Assembly (NCBI RefSeq): GCF_001659605.2
Contig: NC_035171.2
Span: forward strand, 10,856,614-10,920,613
Length of the DNA: 64,000 bases
Source: Manihot esculenta
Taxonomy: Eukaryota > Streptophyta > Magnoliopsida > Malpighiales > Euphorbiaceae
Direction: 5' to 3'
The notes under the pieces were generated by a model. The model was not told the DNA's origin, did not search any database, and saw only the letters and a list, made by a program, of their open reading frames with translations. Position 1 is the stretch's first letter. Every line of letters begins with the position of its first letter. This document shows, piece after piece, positions 1 to 10,437 of the stretch. A program made the position numbers and the translations under genes.

Positions 1-105
1 CAGCACTTGAGGCTGCCATTATTCCACCAGACCTGGAGCTTTCTTTAATTACTGCACAATCAAATTCCTTTGTTTAATTTGTTTTCAAGTAATTGAATAT
101 TATCA
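1..105 (+). promoter_or_regulatory. Partial upstream region and 5' leader of the chalcone synthase gene
   Basis: These bases lie directly before the CHS start codon and are truncated by the window edge. They are pyrimidine- and AT-rich, as plant 5' leaders often are. I see no convincing TATA box, G-box or MYB-type element here, so the core promoter is probably outside the window. The ATG at 106 is preceded by TATCA, giving an A at -1 and T at -3, a moderate plant start context. Confidence 0.5.
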
Positions 106-1564
106 ATGGCTGCATCAGTAGAGGAGATCAGAAAGGCCCAGAGAGCCCATGGTCCTGCCACCATCCTCGCCATTGGCACCGCCACTCCCTCTAACTGTGT
201 CAACCAGGCTGATTATCCTGATTATTACTTCAGGGTGACCAAGAGTGAGCATATGACTGAGTTGAAAGAGAAGTTCAAGCGCATTTGTACGTTTATTTTT
301 CCTTTTAAATCTTTTATTGCTAGATTTAAATTCGATTTTATTTGAGAATAAACTTTATAATTAATAAATAATAAATATTTATATTGAAATTTGACGTAAA
401 ATTAATTAAAATATATGAACATACAAATTTAGATATAATTTAATGATTATTTACTTATAGTTACATAAGCTTGAGCTAACTATTTATTCATATAAATTAA
501 AATGAAAATCTACATGTAGTCCATTTCTCATTATTATTATCCTATTTGTGGTAACAGGTGATAAATCTATGATTAAGAAACGTTACATGCATTTAACTGA
601 AGAAATCTTGAAAGAAAATCCCAATATCTGCACTTACTGGGAACCATCTCTTGATGCTCGTCAAGATATTATGGTGGTGGAGGTCCCTAAGCTAGGGAAT
701 AAAGCAGCAACTAAGGCTATAGAAGAATGGGGCCAACCCAAGTCCAAGATCACCCATCTTATTTTTTGCACAACCTCTGGAGTCGACATGCCTGGTTACG
801 ACTACCAGCTCATTAAGCTCCTTGGTCTTCGTCCCTCTGTCAAGCGATTCATGATGTATCAGCAAGGCTGCTTTGCCGGTGGGACGGTCCTCCGTCTAGC
901 CAAAGACTTGGCTGAGAATAATAAGGGTGCTCGAGTTCTTGTTGTGTGCTCTGAGATAACTGTTGTCACTTTTCGTGGTCCTGCTGATACCCACTTAGAT
1001 TCCTTGGTGGGTCAAGCTCTTTTTGGTGATGGAGCTGCAGCTTTAATTGTTGGAGCCGATCCTGACACTTCCATCGAGCATCCATTGTTTCAACTTGTGT
1101 CTACAGCAGAAACAATCCTCCCTGACTCTGATGGAGCCATTGAAGGACACTTACGAGAAGTGGGTCTCTCCTTTCACTTGCAAGACAGGGTTCCAAGTTT
1201 GATTTCAAAGAACATAGAGAAAAGCCTTGTAGAAGTATTCAGTCCAATTGGTATCAACAACTGGAACTCTATATTCTGGATAGCTCACCCAGGTGGTCCA
1301 GCCATTTTGGACCAGGTTGAAGCAAAACTTAGTCTAAAACCCGAAAAGATGAGAGCAACCAGGCATATTCTAAGTGAATATGGAAACTTGTCCAGTGCTT
1401 GTGTGATATTTATCTTGGATGAAATGAGAAAGAAGTCTTTAGAAGAAAGGAAAGTCACCACCGGAGAAGGATTAGAGTGGGGTGTTTTATTCGGATTTGG
1501 GCCTGGTCTAACGGTGGAAACTGTCGTGCTGCACAGTGTCCTCACAGAGACAGCAACGAAGTGA
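106..1564 (+). CDS. CHS: Chalcone synthase (type III polyketide synthase), two exons
   Basis: CHS condenses one p-coumaroyl-CoA with three malonyl-CoA to naringenin chalcone, the first committed step of flavonoid synthesis; family members act in the cytosol near the ER. Exons are 106-286 and 558-1564. The 287-557 intron has GT...AG ends and splits a Cys codon (residue 61) after its first base, the classic conserved CHS intron. The spliced frame is 395 residues, close to the usual 389-395. The catalytic triad is present: Cys165 in QQGCFAGG, His304 in AHPGGPA and Asn337 in EYGNLSS. The gatekeeper Phe in [11 protein letters not shown] and in LSFHL, the Thr of EITVVTF and the terminal [11 protein letters not shown] loop are conserved, so starter-loading, elongation and cyclisation residues look CHS-like. 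Oddities are [12 protein letters not shown] where CHS normally has GADYQLT, and some divergence before that. It could be a specialised CHS-like paralogue, but no break is visible. Confidence 0.95.
287..557 (+). other. CHS intron 1 (phase 1)
   Basis: 271-bp AT-rich intron beginning GTACGT and ending AACAG. It splits the Cys61 codon T|GT, the invariant intron position of plant CHS genes. Confidence 0.93.
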
Positions 1565-1705
1565 ATTACTTATTCAAAATGAAGATAATATGAACAATGG
1601 TTGCTGGATTTCGTGGTAGGCAACTTAAAAGGCAGAAACGAAAAGAAAAATTTTATAATAAAAAGATGACATGCCAATTTAGCAGTTGAATAAGTTTATT
1701 AGTGA

Positions 1706-1711
1706 AATAAA
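1706..1711 (+). terminator. Candidate polyadenylation signal of CHS
   Basis: AATAAA about 142 bp after the CHS stop codon, in AT-rich DNA and followed by a T-run. Position and motif fit a plant near-upstream element, but the actual cleavage site cannot be read from sequence. Confidence 0.4.
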
Positions 1712-2413
1712 TTCTTGATTTTTTTTTTTAATTTTCATTTTTATTTTGGTCATACATCTAAATTTCATTTTGGTCTCTCAACTTTCAGAATCGTGTCATC
1801 ACTGTCCCTCAAAATTTGCTTCTATATATTCAAAATTTCCATTATAACTATATACAAATTGTATTATTGTCTCCATTTAAAAATAAAATTTTACTTCATT
1901 AATTTATTAAAGCCTCATTTATTATACTCTAAATAAATACAAATATTTTTTTATTAAACTTAATAAATTAGTAGTCTTTCTAACTCATTACTTTGAAATT
2001 TTCTTGTTGAGAAGTAAATTTTTCATGAAATAATTTATTATTATTTTTAAATTCATGATAAATTAAGAGAAAATATTAATCAAATGAAATAAATATTTTA
2101 ATTATTATTTTTGAGAAGTTGAATACATTAATTTCATGGAAATTTTAAGATTTAATCCAAGCAGCTTTTGGTTTTATTATCAGAAACTCAGCAAGATATA
2201 TAGTGGATGGACGTGCTTCTGTCTTCTTGTGCTGTTCATCTTCAGTGGTAGAAGGCGTAGGCCTTCGATCAACGATTCAGTTTGTTATTTCTCGTGGAGC
2301 CATCAGGTCATGTTCAAAATTTGACTCCCTTCAGTTGAAACAATTGCTTTCAGCAAGTCCTTCTCATATTCATTAAGCAATCATTCAATAGCTTAATTCT
2401 CTCTGCTGCCATT
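1712..2413. other. AT-rich intergenic DNA downstream of CHS
   Basis: Very AT-rich, with no open frame showing coding character and no recognisable repeat. It ends at the CACTA-1 terminus at 2414. Confidence 0.6.
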
Positions 2414-2429
2414 CACTACAAAAATCTGT

Positions 2430-2845
2430 CGAAATAGTAACGGATATTAGTAACGGATTTAAATTCGTTATAAATTTATAACGGATTAGTAATGAATTTT
2501 ATATTCCGTTATTAATTTTTATTATTTAGTAACGGATTAACAATCCGTTACTAAATCTGTTACTTAATAAAATTATTTATAAATTTAATAACAGATTTTG
2601 AAATCCGTTATAAATCCGTTACTAAATTAGCTAAAAATTAGTAACGGATTTCAATCAGTTAATAAATTTGTTACTAAATCGGTTACTAAATAAATAAATT
2701 AAATAAATAAAATAGTAACGAATTTAATAACGGAATGCAATATATTATATAATTAGTAACGGATTTAGTAACGGATTTAATCCGTTACTATTTTTTTAAT
2801 AAAAAAATCAATTGTTTATTTTTTAAAATTCCAAATTTTTATTTT
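2430..2845. repeat. Left subterminal repeat array of CACTA-1
   Basis: Many copies of (A/T)GTAACGGATT and its reverse complement AATCCGTTAC are spaced a few tens of bases apart. The same motif fills the right end at 27480-27775, and its density is confined to the two ends of the transposon. Confidence 0.75.
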
Positions 2846-3300
2846 AAGTTTAGTAACGGATTTAGTCCATTACTAAATCCGTTACTAATATAAAAATTAG
2901 TAACGGATTAAGAAATCCATTACTAAAAGTTGGAGAATAATACCGTCTTTTTATTTTCGTTCGCCCGTGTTTTTTTTTTTTTAAAATTTAGTAACGGATT
3001 TAATACGTTACTAAATCCGTTACTAATCTAAAAATTAGTAACGGATTAAGAAATCTGTTACTAAAATTTAGAGAATAATACCGCCTTTTTATTTTTGTTC
3101 GCCCGCGTTTTTTTTAAAAAAATTAGTAACGGATTTAATTCGTTACTACATCCGTTACTAATCTAAAAATTAGTAACGGATTAAGAAATCCGTTACTAAA
3201 ATTTGGAGAATAATACCGCCTTTTTATTTTAGTTCGCCCGCGTTTTTTTTTAAAATTTAGTAACGGATTAAATCCGTTACTAAATCCGTTACTAATTCGC
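2845..3300. repeat. About 135-bp tandem repeat inside CACTA-1
   Basis: Three or more direct copies of a unit carrying paired AGTAACGGATT motifs, then GGAGAATAATACCG, then TTCGCCCG and a T-run. The TTCGCCCG landmark recurs near 2960, 3099 and 3233, giving a period of about 134-139 bp. Confidence 0.7.
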
Positions 3301-3893
3301 GTATTTATACACTCACCCATTTTATCTCCCTTCACTTCATTCATTTTCTTTCTCCCCATTTTATTTCCCTTTCATTTCATTCATTTTCTTTCTCCTCTCT
3401 CTCCTCATTTCTTCATTTCTCCCTTATCTTTTTTTTTTCTTAATTATTAACTCCAATTTTTTTTCATTTTCTTTCATTTCCTTCAATTTTCTCTTCAATT
3501 TTCTTTCATTTCCTTCAATTTTCTCTTCAATATTCTTTCATTATTGATCTTTCTTTTATCACTTGATTTTTGTTTTATTTTCTCTCATATTTTTTTCTTT
3601 CATTTTCTTATATTTTCTTTCATTTTCTTTTATTTTCTTTCATTTTCTCTTCCACTTTCTATCATTTTCCCTTCCTTTTTCTTTCATTATTCATTCATTT
3701 ACTTTCTTTTCTCTCATATATATACTCTAACCTTTTTTTTTACATTCTTTTGTATATCTTCATTTTCTCTTTATTTTTCTTTATTTTTTCTTCATCTTTC
3801 TCTCATTTTCTTTCTTTTTTCTATTTTTTCTTCCTTTTTTCTCATTTCCTTTAATTTTCCCTTTTTTCTTATTTGCTCTTCATTTTTATCATT
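3301..3893 (+). repeat. Polypyrimidine (T/C-rich) tract of CACTA-1
   Basis: About 600 bp dominated by TTTTCTTTCATTTTC-like repeats. It can be read as long Phe/Ser-rich frames, but these are low-complexity artefacts. The tract resumes at 27134 after element A, which shows it was continuous before that insertion. Confidence 0.65.
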
Positions 3894-3898
3894 ATTTT

Positions 3899-4392
3899 TT
3901 ATGACCGCTGGATTTCTTCACCCCGGATCAGGGGCTTGACCACAGCCAAAAGCCCATAACGTAGAGGCCCACGCACCTGATATGCACAACAAGTCTGGCT
4001 CATTCAACCTTCAAGACCGGGCTCAACCAAGCTTCTTCACTAAGATCGGCCTAGTCCGCGACCTGCAGGCCCTCTCCTCTCAGGCTCAGCGTCCGGCCCG
4101 ACTCTCGGCCCAGCCCAGTATCCAGAGCCATACTCAGACAGCCTAGCAGATCCGCTCGAGCGTACGCACGGGGAGAATCAGAGGCCGTTACGCATGGAGC
4201 AGGCGGCTGATACCCTCGTACGCCCGAATCTGTATGTCAGAGACGCGTGTCCCAATCATGGAGAGGCCTTTCCACGTCACCAGCAAGCATAGCGAAATGG
4301 ATAAAAGGGGAGTCCCCTCCCCAGAAAGTTCAAGTTTATTTTTCAATACCAAAACCCTTGTAAATCCTATTCTATTGGATCTCAGATCATCA
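3899..4392 (+). repeat. 5' LTR of element A
   Basis: Matches 26634-27128 over its length with about 14 differences. The first dinucleotide is TT here against TG in the 3' copy; it ends ATCATCA. GGATAAAAGG near 4300 is a plausible TATA-like element and reads GGATACAAGG in the 3' LTR. Confidence 0.9.
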
Positions 4393-4410
4393 ATTGGCGC
4401 CGTCTGTGGA
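4393..4410 (+). promoter_or_regulatory. Primer binding site of element A
   Basis: ATTGGCGCCGTCTGTGG follows directly on the LTR terminus CA, the expected place for a tRNA primer site. The TGGCGCC start is typical of plant gypsy elements. I do not assign the primer tRNA. Confidence 0.7.
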
Positions 4411-4467
4411 AAACGAAGGAGATCTTTTCATCACCGGAGTTTTCACTTTCAAAACCCACTGAGATCC

Positions 4468-7400
4468 ATGATGGCAAACCACCAAGAAAGTAACCTTAAC
4501 ATTCCAAATGACCTGAGCTCTGCCTAAGATGGGCAGCAGTTCTCCTTTTCTAGCCCTACAACGTTGAATAACCAAACGCCTATCCCTCTTAATCCCTCGC
4601 CTAGCTTGGCAGGGAATATTCCCACCGTGACTCTGTCTAACCAGGACATTCAAACCATGGCTCTCCAGCTACAGACTATTGCTCACTGGTTAGGGCAGAT
4701 AATGCAACAGAGGGGCCTTAGCACCCCAGTAAATGCACTCCCAGTAGTGGAGGAACCCAGAACCAATGAACCCCGACCTACCTCTGACCGCCTCCAAACT
4801 AACAGCCACGATGCCGGGGAAGAGGAAGAACTGGAGGCCCGAATCCATGGGAGAAGGGCAAGAGAGTTGATAGAAAATGAGGAGGCGGACAACTATTCTG
4901 CCGGAACAACTAGGGAAACGGGAACTGAAACAGAGGAGGAGGAATACAGCTGGGGCAAAGGATCCAGCCCGGAAGACGAGAAAATGAACCAAAAGCTGAA
5001 AAGGTTGAAAGAGCAGCTCTTAGCCGAGCTAGGTAAGAAAGATCAGAGCCAAACCTCCTTGCCAACTTCTTCTCCCTTCTCAAAGATAGTGCAGCAGGAG
5101 ACCGTTCCCAAGAAGTTTATGATGCCGCCGATGGCGGCCTATAATGGAGCTGGTAACCCGAGAGAGCATGTCATGAACTATAAGACCTTCATGGAGTTGC
5201 AAACCCTGTCAGATGCCTTAATGTGTAAGGTGTTCCCAACAACGCTCTCGGGACCAGCGCGGGCGTGGTTCAACAGCCTGGAGGCCGGAAGCATTAAAAG
5301 TTTTGGAGATCTTGCCACCCGTTTCATCAGCCGGTTCATAGCCGGGGTGCCAGCAGATAGGAAGACGAGCTATCTAGAAACAGTGAAACAGAAAGAAGGT
5401 GAATCACTCAGAGAGTATGTCGCCCGCTTCAATACGGAGGCCCTGCAGATTCCCGAGCTAGATGAAGGAAGGGCGGTGGAGGCCATGCAAAAGGGAACAA
5501 CCTCTGCCGAGTTCTTTGGTTCTTTGAGCAGGAAACCTCTGACCTCACTGGCTGAGTTGATGAAGAGGGCGGAGAAGTATATAAGGCAGGATGACGCCTT
5601 AGTGACGAGTAGATTTGCTAAAGGGATGGCAGGAAAAGAGAAAGCCCCAGAGGAGGGGAGGCCGGAGAGACACGGGAAGAAACATGGAAAGAGGCCTGAG
5701 CCGTACAAACAGGCCTGGGAGAGAAGGGATCAAAGGCCTCCACCTCCTCCTCGGGCTCTTGAACCAAGAGTGATCCCTCCTTGGGTTCCCGAGAAACCAA
5801 CCCCCCTCAACGCTTCCAGAGCCGAAGTGCTCATGGCAGTCCAGGATAAGGAGTTCCTCCAGTGGCCCAAACCCATGAAGTCGGAAGCAGATCAAAGAAA
5901 TCCTGACAAGTATTGTCAGTACCACCGGACACATGGCCACGATACGAATAACTGTTTTCAGTTAATCGCGGAGATTGAAAGGCTGATAAAAAGGGGGCAC
6001 CTCAAAAATTTTGTGAAGAAACCAGAGGGACAGAGGCCTCAGCCTGGTCCGACAACTCAGACGCCTAGGAGAATAGGAGCTGGACCAGTGAATGATGGGT
6101 CCAGTGGGACCATCAACATGATTGTTGGAGGAACGGGAGGACGGATGAGCCGTCGAGGAAAGAAGAGAAACCGGGAAGGAGAGACCAGCAATAGTGAAGT
6201 CATGCAAATCGTTGACCACTCTCCCATGATCATCACTTTCTCCTCAGAAGATGCTCAGGGTATTCAGATGCCCCATGATGACGCGCTTGTCATTGAAGCC
6301 GTCATTCATAATTATCGGGTAAAGAAGGTCTTAGTGGATGATGGGAGTAAAGTCAACTTGCTGCCATACCGAGTGTTTCAGCAGATGGGAATTCCAGAAG
6401 AACAGCTAGTTCGGGACCAGTCACCAATCAAGGGGATCGGAGGAGCACCGGTACTTGTAGAAGGAAAGGTGAAGTTGGCTCTTACCTTGGGAGAAGCACC
6501 CAGAGCTCGCACCCATTATGAGGTGTTTTTGGTGGTCAAACTCCCACTGAGCTACAATGCGATTTTGGGGAGACCGGCGTTGTTCGACTTCGAAGCTGTC
6601 ACTAGCATCAGGTATTTGGCACTCAAGTTCCCAACGGAAGAAGGAGTGGGAATGGTCCGGGGCAGCCAGGAAGAAGCAAGGGCGGTATACTTGGCCACAG
6701 TAACAGAGCCGAGCTCAACTGGAGAAGCACTCGACTCGGAAGTTCTGGAGGTTAGAGATGAAACAAAAGAAGCCCGAACAGAGCCAGTTGGAGAGTTGGA
6801 AACCTTCCCCTTATCAGAAGCAGATGAAAACAAGGCCTTCAGTCTTAATGCCAGCCTCACCAAAGAACAAAAAGGTGAAGTCATGGCCCTGATCCGAAGT
6901 CACGCGCCGACCTTCGCATGGAAGCCTTCAGACATGCCAGGAATTGACCCCAAAGTAATGACACACCGATTGAATGTCCTCCCCAAGGCCAGACCAGTAA
7001 AGCAAAAGAAGAGAGTAGTGGGAAGAGAGAAGCAGCAGGCCACCCGGGAAGAAGTGCAGAAGCTAAAAGAGGCAGGCTTTATTAGGGAAGTCATGTACCC
7101 ACAGTGGTTGGCAAATCCTGTGTTAGTCAAAAAAGCCAATGGCAAATACAGGATGTGTATAGATTTTACCGACCTAAATAAGGCCTGCCCTAAAGATTGT
7201 TACCCCCTCCCTGATATTAATAAAATGGTCGACTCAACGGCCGGTTTTGATTATATGTCTTCTTTGGATGCTATGTCGGGTTATCATCAAATCCCAATGG
7301 AAAGGTCGGATGAGGAAAAGACCTCATTTATAACTGAAGATGGAACTTGCTGTTATAGGGCTATGCCCTTTGGATTGAGAAATGCCGGGGCAACTTATCA

Positions 7401-8118
7401 GAGGTTGATGAATAAAATCTTTAAAAACCAGATCGGTAGAAATCTGGAAGTATATGTGGACGATATGGTGGTCAAAAGTTCAACTTTCCAACAACACATA
7501 GCAGATTTGAGAGAGATATTTGGGGTGTTAGATCAATACAGAATGAAGTTGAACCCAGCAAAATGTGCCTTCTTCATTAGGGGAGGAAAATTTTTGGGGT
7601 ACATGGTGAGTGGTAAAGGCATTGAGCCTAATCCGGAGAAAGTGGAAGCCATACTGAATATACCAGAACCGACCTGTGTAAGAGATGTTCAGGGACTAAC
7701 CGGGAGAGTAGTAGCGCTTAACCGATTCATGTCGAGGTCGGCAGAAAAGTGCTTGCCATTCTTCAAAAAGTTGAGAAAAGTACCGAATTTCGAATGGACA
7801 GAAGATTGCCAAAAGGCCTTCATAGAGCTTAAGAAGTATCTTAGCTCGCCTCACGTGCTCAGCAGTCCCATAAAAGGAGAAGAACTTCTGATATATCTGG
7901 CGGCCTCAGAACAAGCAGTCAGCACAGTGCTAGTAAGGGTGGAAGAAGAAGAGCAGAAACCTGTTTTCTACGTTAGCAAGGTACTCAGAGACACTGAGGT
8001 CAGATATTCGAACATTGAAAAATTGGCTTACGCCTTATTGCTAGCAGTCCGAAAATTCAGAGTTTATCTAGAAGGCCACCAAGGAGTCGTGATGACAGAC
8101 CAACCCTTAAAGAAGATT
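4468..8118 (+). pseudogene. Element A gag-protease-RT-RNase H, first part (split by element B)
   Basis: A long frame encodes the retroelement polyprotein. The natural ATG is 4468. Codon 20 is TAA (4525-4527), which by context was probably CAA, so translation is broken; the open part continues in the same frame from 4528. Gag lies around 5100-5600, followed by a Cys-His knuckle-like motif (CQYHRTHGHDTNNC) near 5910. The protease active site is VDDGSKVNLLP near 6330, a DDG-type variant. Reverse transcriptase spans about 7080-7640 with YVDD near 7453. RNase H starts near 7860. The frame runs into element B at 8119. Removing B and one AGATT copy puts 8118 in frame with 17899, so B interrupted a then-continuous gene. 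Confidence 0.9.
8114..8118. repeat. Target-site duplication of element B (left copy, AGATT)
   Basis: AGATT here and at 17894-17898 flank the TGTAAC...ATTACA termini of element B. Confidence 0.92.
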
Positions 8119-9253
8119 TGTAACGACCCGGAAATCCGACCCGTTACCGGCGCTAGGATCCAGATCGGCTTAAGGCCGCCGGGACCCGTAGCAAGCCTAC
8201 ATACCTCCTGTAAACCTGTGGAATCCCATACATAATAACATATACATGATCTGTAAAAATTTTTCTTTTCTATTATCCAAGCAAAACCTGTGCATGCACA
8301 AAATCATACATAAACCCCACACTGGAGTCCTCATCAAATACTCCAATGGGGTATCCTCATCATACATATCAGCCTGGATAATCATGGTCATTAACATCAT
8401 TACTCACTAAACACTCTGTACATAATGGGGATTCACACACCTCTAGGTCAAGCACTACTATAATCCTCAATACATCATCAAATCATTCATTACATTACAT
8501 GGTCATAAATACTCATTACATCATGTTCATGTCCACTACTATCTATTACAACATACATGACTTAACTTCACTCTAGCCGACTTCCTGATCTATCCTGTAC
8601 CTGCAACTCTGGGGATAAAGGGAGTGGGGTGAGCTACTAGAGCCCAGTGAGCAGAATAAAAAAAAACATCAATTTAAATCATGCTTTCATGTATGCGCCA
8701 TAACACAAACATTTCACAACAAGGATGAACTTGTCACCATTTAGCCCCTATCTCTCTTACTTATACATGCCGGGGGCGTAGAGCCGTAGCAGGCACACCC
8801 GGACTTCCATAATCTGTCATAGTGCCAGGGACGTAGAGCCGTAGCAGGCACACCTGGACTCACATAGGCTATCATGACATACAAGGGCTAATGGATCATT
8901 CAACATTCATCCACATCAACAACAAAGTATGCAATGCAACATATTCGTGAATTCTAATGCAAACAACCTAATATATCTCATGGCATTCATGATGCGTGAA
9001 TCATGCTAAAACATTTCATTAATTTGCTTTAAAACTTAAAGTTTATTCCACTCACCTCTGGCTAGCTCTGAAGAGACTCTGAAGCAGCTGGCTCACTGCT
9101 GGGGGTCTCGGTTCCTCGGGTCCGAACCTACACAGGTGGACTCAAATGAGGGACCAAACATACATGAATATGACTCTAAAATACTCCCCAAAAACCCCCT
9201 AAAACATCCTGAAAACCTCACATGAAAACATGCAAGAAATGGCTGGACAGGGC

Positions 9254-9450
9254 ACCTTCGGCGGCAGGTTCGGCGGCCGAAAGTCCCTCTGCAGCCGAAA
9301 GTCATGCAGGTTCGGCGGCACTTTCGGCGGCCGAACCTCCCAGACAGAGACGAAACTTGAGTTTCGGGGGCAGGCTTCGGCAGCCGAAACTGCCTCCACA
9401 AGGGGGTTCGGCGGCCGAAAGTCACTTCGGCGGCCGAACCTGAGTTTCTG
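9254..9450. repeat. Palindrome cluster TTCGGCGGCCGAA in the transcribed part of the B LTR
   Basis: Several exact or near-exact copies of TTCGGCGGCCGAA, plus half-sites such as TTCGGCGGCA and TTCGGCAGCCGAA, lie within 200 bp. On the element's strand this is downstream of the TATA box, so it would be in the RNA leader. The same cluster recurs in every LTR of the family here. Confidence 0.85.
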
Positions 9451-9941
9451 CCGAAGGGCAGAAACTTGGCTCCCTTGTGTCCACAGCCTCCAAAACGCCT
9501 CAAAACATGCATAAACTTGTTTCTACACATGCATACACATATAGGGGTCTCAAACTATAATATACCCTAACTACAACACATTTCCAACATACATTGTTCA
9601 AATCACAACATAAACCCATAAACCTAACAACAAGCCTAAACATGCATTCTACCCCATCAACTTGCATAAAACTTTCATAAAACATAAAAGAAGCATAGAT
9701 CGAAGCTTACCTCTTGAAGATCGAGAGGAAGAACGACCCTAGCTCGGAAAATGGAGGGATTTAGCTCCAAGACTTCCAAGCTCCAAACTTGCTTAAAAAC
9801 ACTCAAAAACTTTTGTGGAACCTTAAAACTCAAAGAAAATGGTGGGGATTGAAGGAAAAACACAAGATTTGGGAGAGGGAGGTCGGAAGCTTGCTGTGGC
9901 TGAAAATGGGAGAAAACTCTCCCATTTCGGCTAAGTGCCCC

Positions 9942-9948
9942 TTTTATA
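9942..9948 (-). promoter_or_regulatory. TATA box of the element B LTR promoter
   Basis: On the minus strand this reads TATAAAA within ACCTATAAAAGGGGC, about 360 bp into the LTR. The equivalent site is present in the other family LTRs (near 17530, 35750, 45058, 50300 and 54805), supporting a conserved promoter. Transcription would run toward lower coordinates. Confidence 0.7.
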
Positions 9949-9967
9949 GGTGGCTGGCCAGGCCACG

Positions 9968-10130
9968 TTCGGGGGCCGAAAGTGCCTCCGCATGCATGCA
10001 AGGTTCGGCGGCCGAACTTGGAGTTCGGCGGCCGAACCTGCATTTCCCTCACTCAAAATTTTCGGGCGCCTAAAGTCCCTCTGAAAGCATGCATGTTCGG
10101 CGGCCGAACTTCGGAGTTCGGCGGCCGAAC
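9968..10130. repeat. Promoter-proximal palindrome cluster in the B LTR
   Basis: Four exact TTCGGCGGCCGAA copies in two pairs, plus a TTCGGGGGCCGAA variant, lie roughly 20-180 bp upstream of the TATA box on the element's strand. Each contains the core GCCGCC on one strand, the core of the GCC-box recognised by plant AP2/ERF factors. Regulation by such factors is inference only. Confidence 0.75.
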
Positions 10131-10306
10131 CTGGGTTTTCCTCCAAAGATTTTTCATGCAAAAACTCATTTAATTTCTTACTTAAAAACATGAAATACAT
10201 GAAAACATTTCATAAAATCATAGTTTTACCCTTCTAGAGGTTTCCGACATCCGAGGTCCCACCGGACGGTAGGGATTCCGATACCGGAGTCTAGCCGGGT
10301 ATTACA

Positions 10307-10322
10307 TTCTCCCCCCCTTAAG
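10307..10322 (-). promoter_or_regulatory. Polypurine tract of element B
   Basis: On the minus strand a CTTAAGG(G)n-AGAA tract abuts the 3' LTR start, the expected plus-strand primer of reverse transcription. Confidence 0.85.
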
Positions 10323-10437
10323 AACATTCGTCCCCGAATGTTCCTCAACTAACATACAAAGCATGGCATCAATCATAACATACAACATAGCATACAATAT
10401 ATCATACATGCAACACATAGAACAACTAACACTCACC

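Larger units (their letters stand above)
8119..10306 (-). repeat. Element B LTR, left copy (3' LTR of the minus-strand element)
   Basis: 2188 bp; begins TGTAACGACCCGG and ends GGGTATTACA on the plus strand. Near-identical to 15694-17893. It contains a duplicated block with GGGGCGTAGAGCCGTAGCAGG near 8765-8860, two clusters of TTCGGCGGCCGAA palindromes and a minus-strand TATA box. Short Arg/Gly/Pro-rich frames inside it come from the palindromes and are not genes. Confidence 0.93.

Noticed and set aside
287..345. Extension of the first CHS exon beyond 286
   Set aside because: The open frame runs into the intron; the conserved Cys codon is completed at 558.
1285..1545. Antisense frame over CHS
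   Set aside because: Shadow of the conserved CHS coding sequence on the other strand.
3544..3939. Long Phe/Ser-rich open frames
   Set aside because: They come from a T/C-rich low-complexity tract that also continues beyond element A; no codon structure or domain.
4564..4566. Start of element A gag at 4564
   Set aside because: The codon is TTG. The natural ATG is 4468 with a TAA at 4525-4527 in the same frame.
4390..7145. Minus-strand frames within element A gag-pol
   Set aside because: All are shadows of the plus-strand polyprotein; no domain recognised.
9093..10200. Open frames on both strands rich in FGRRT, SAAE and RPPN
   Set aside because: They are translations of the TTCGGCGGCCGAA palindromes in LTR DNA and recur identically in every LTR copy (for example 16668-17824, 34903-35365, 44139-44657, 49486-49910, 53909-55074).
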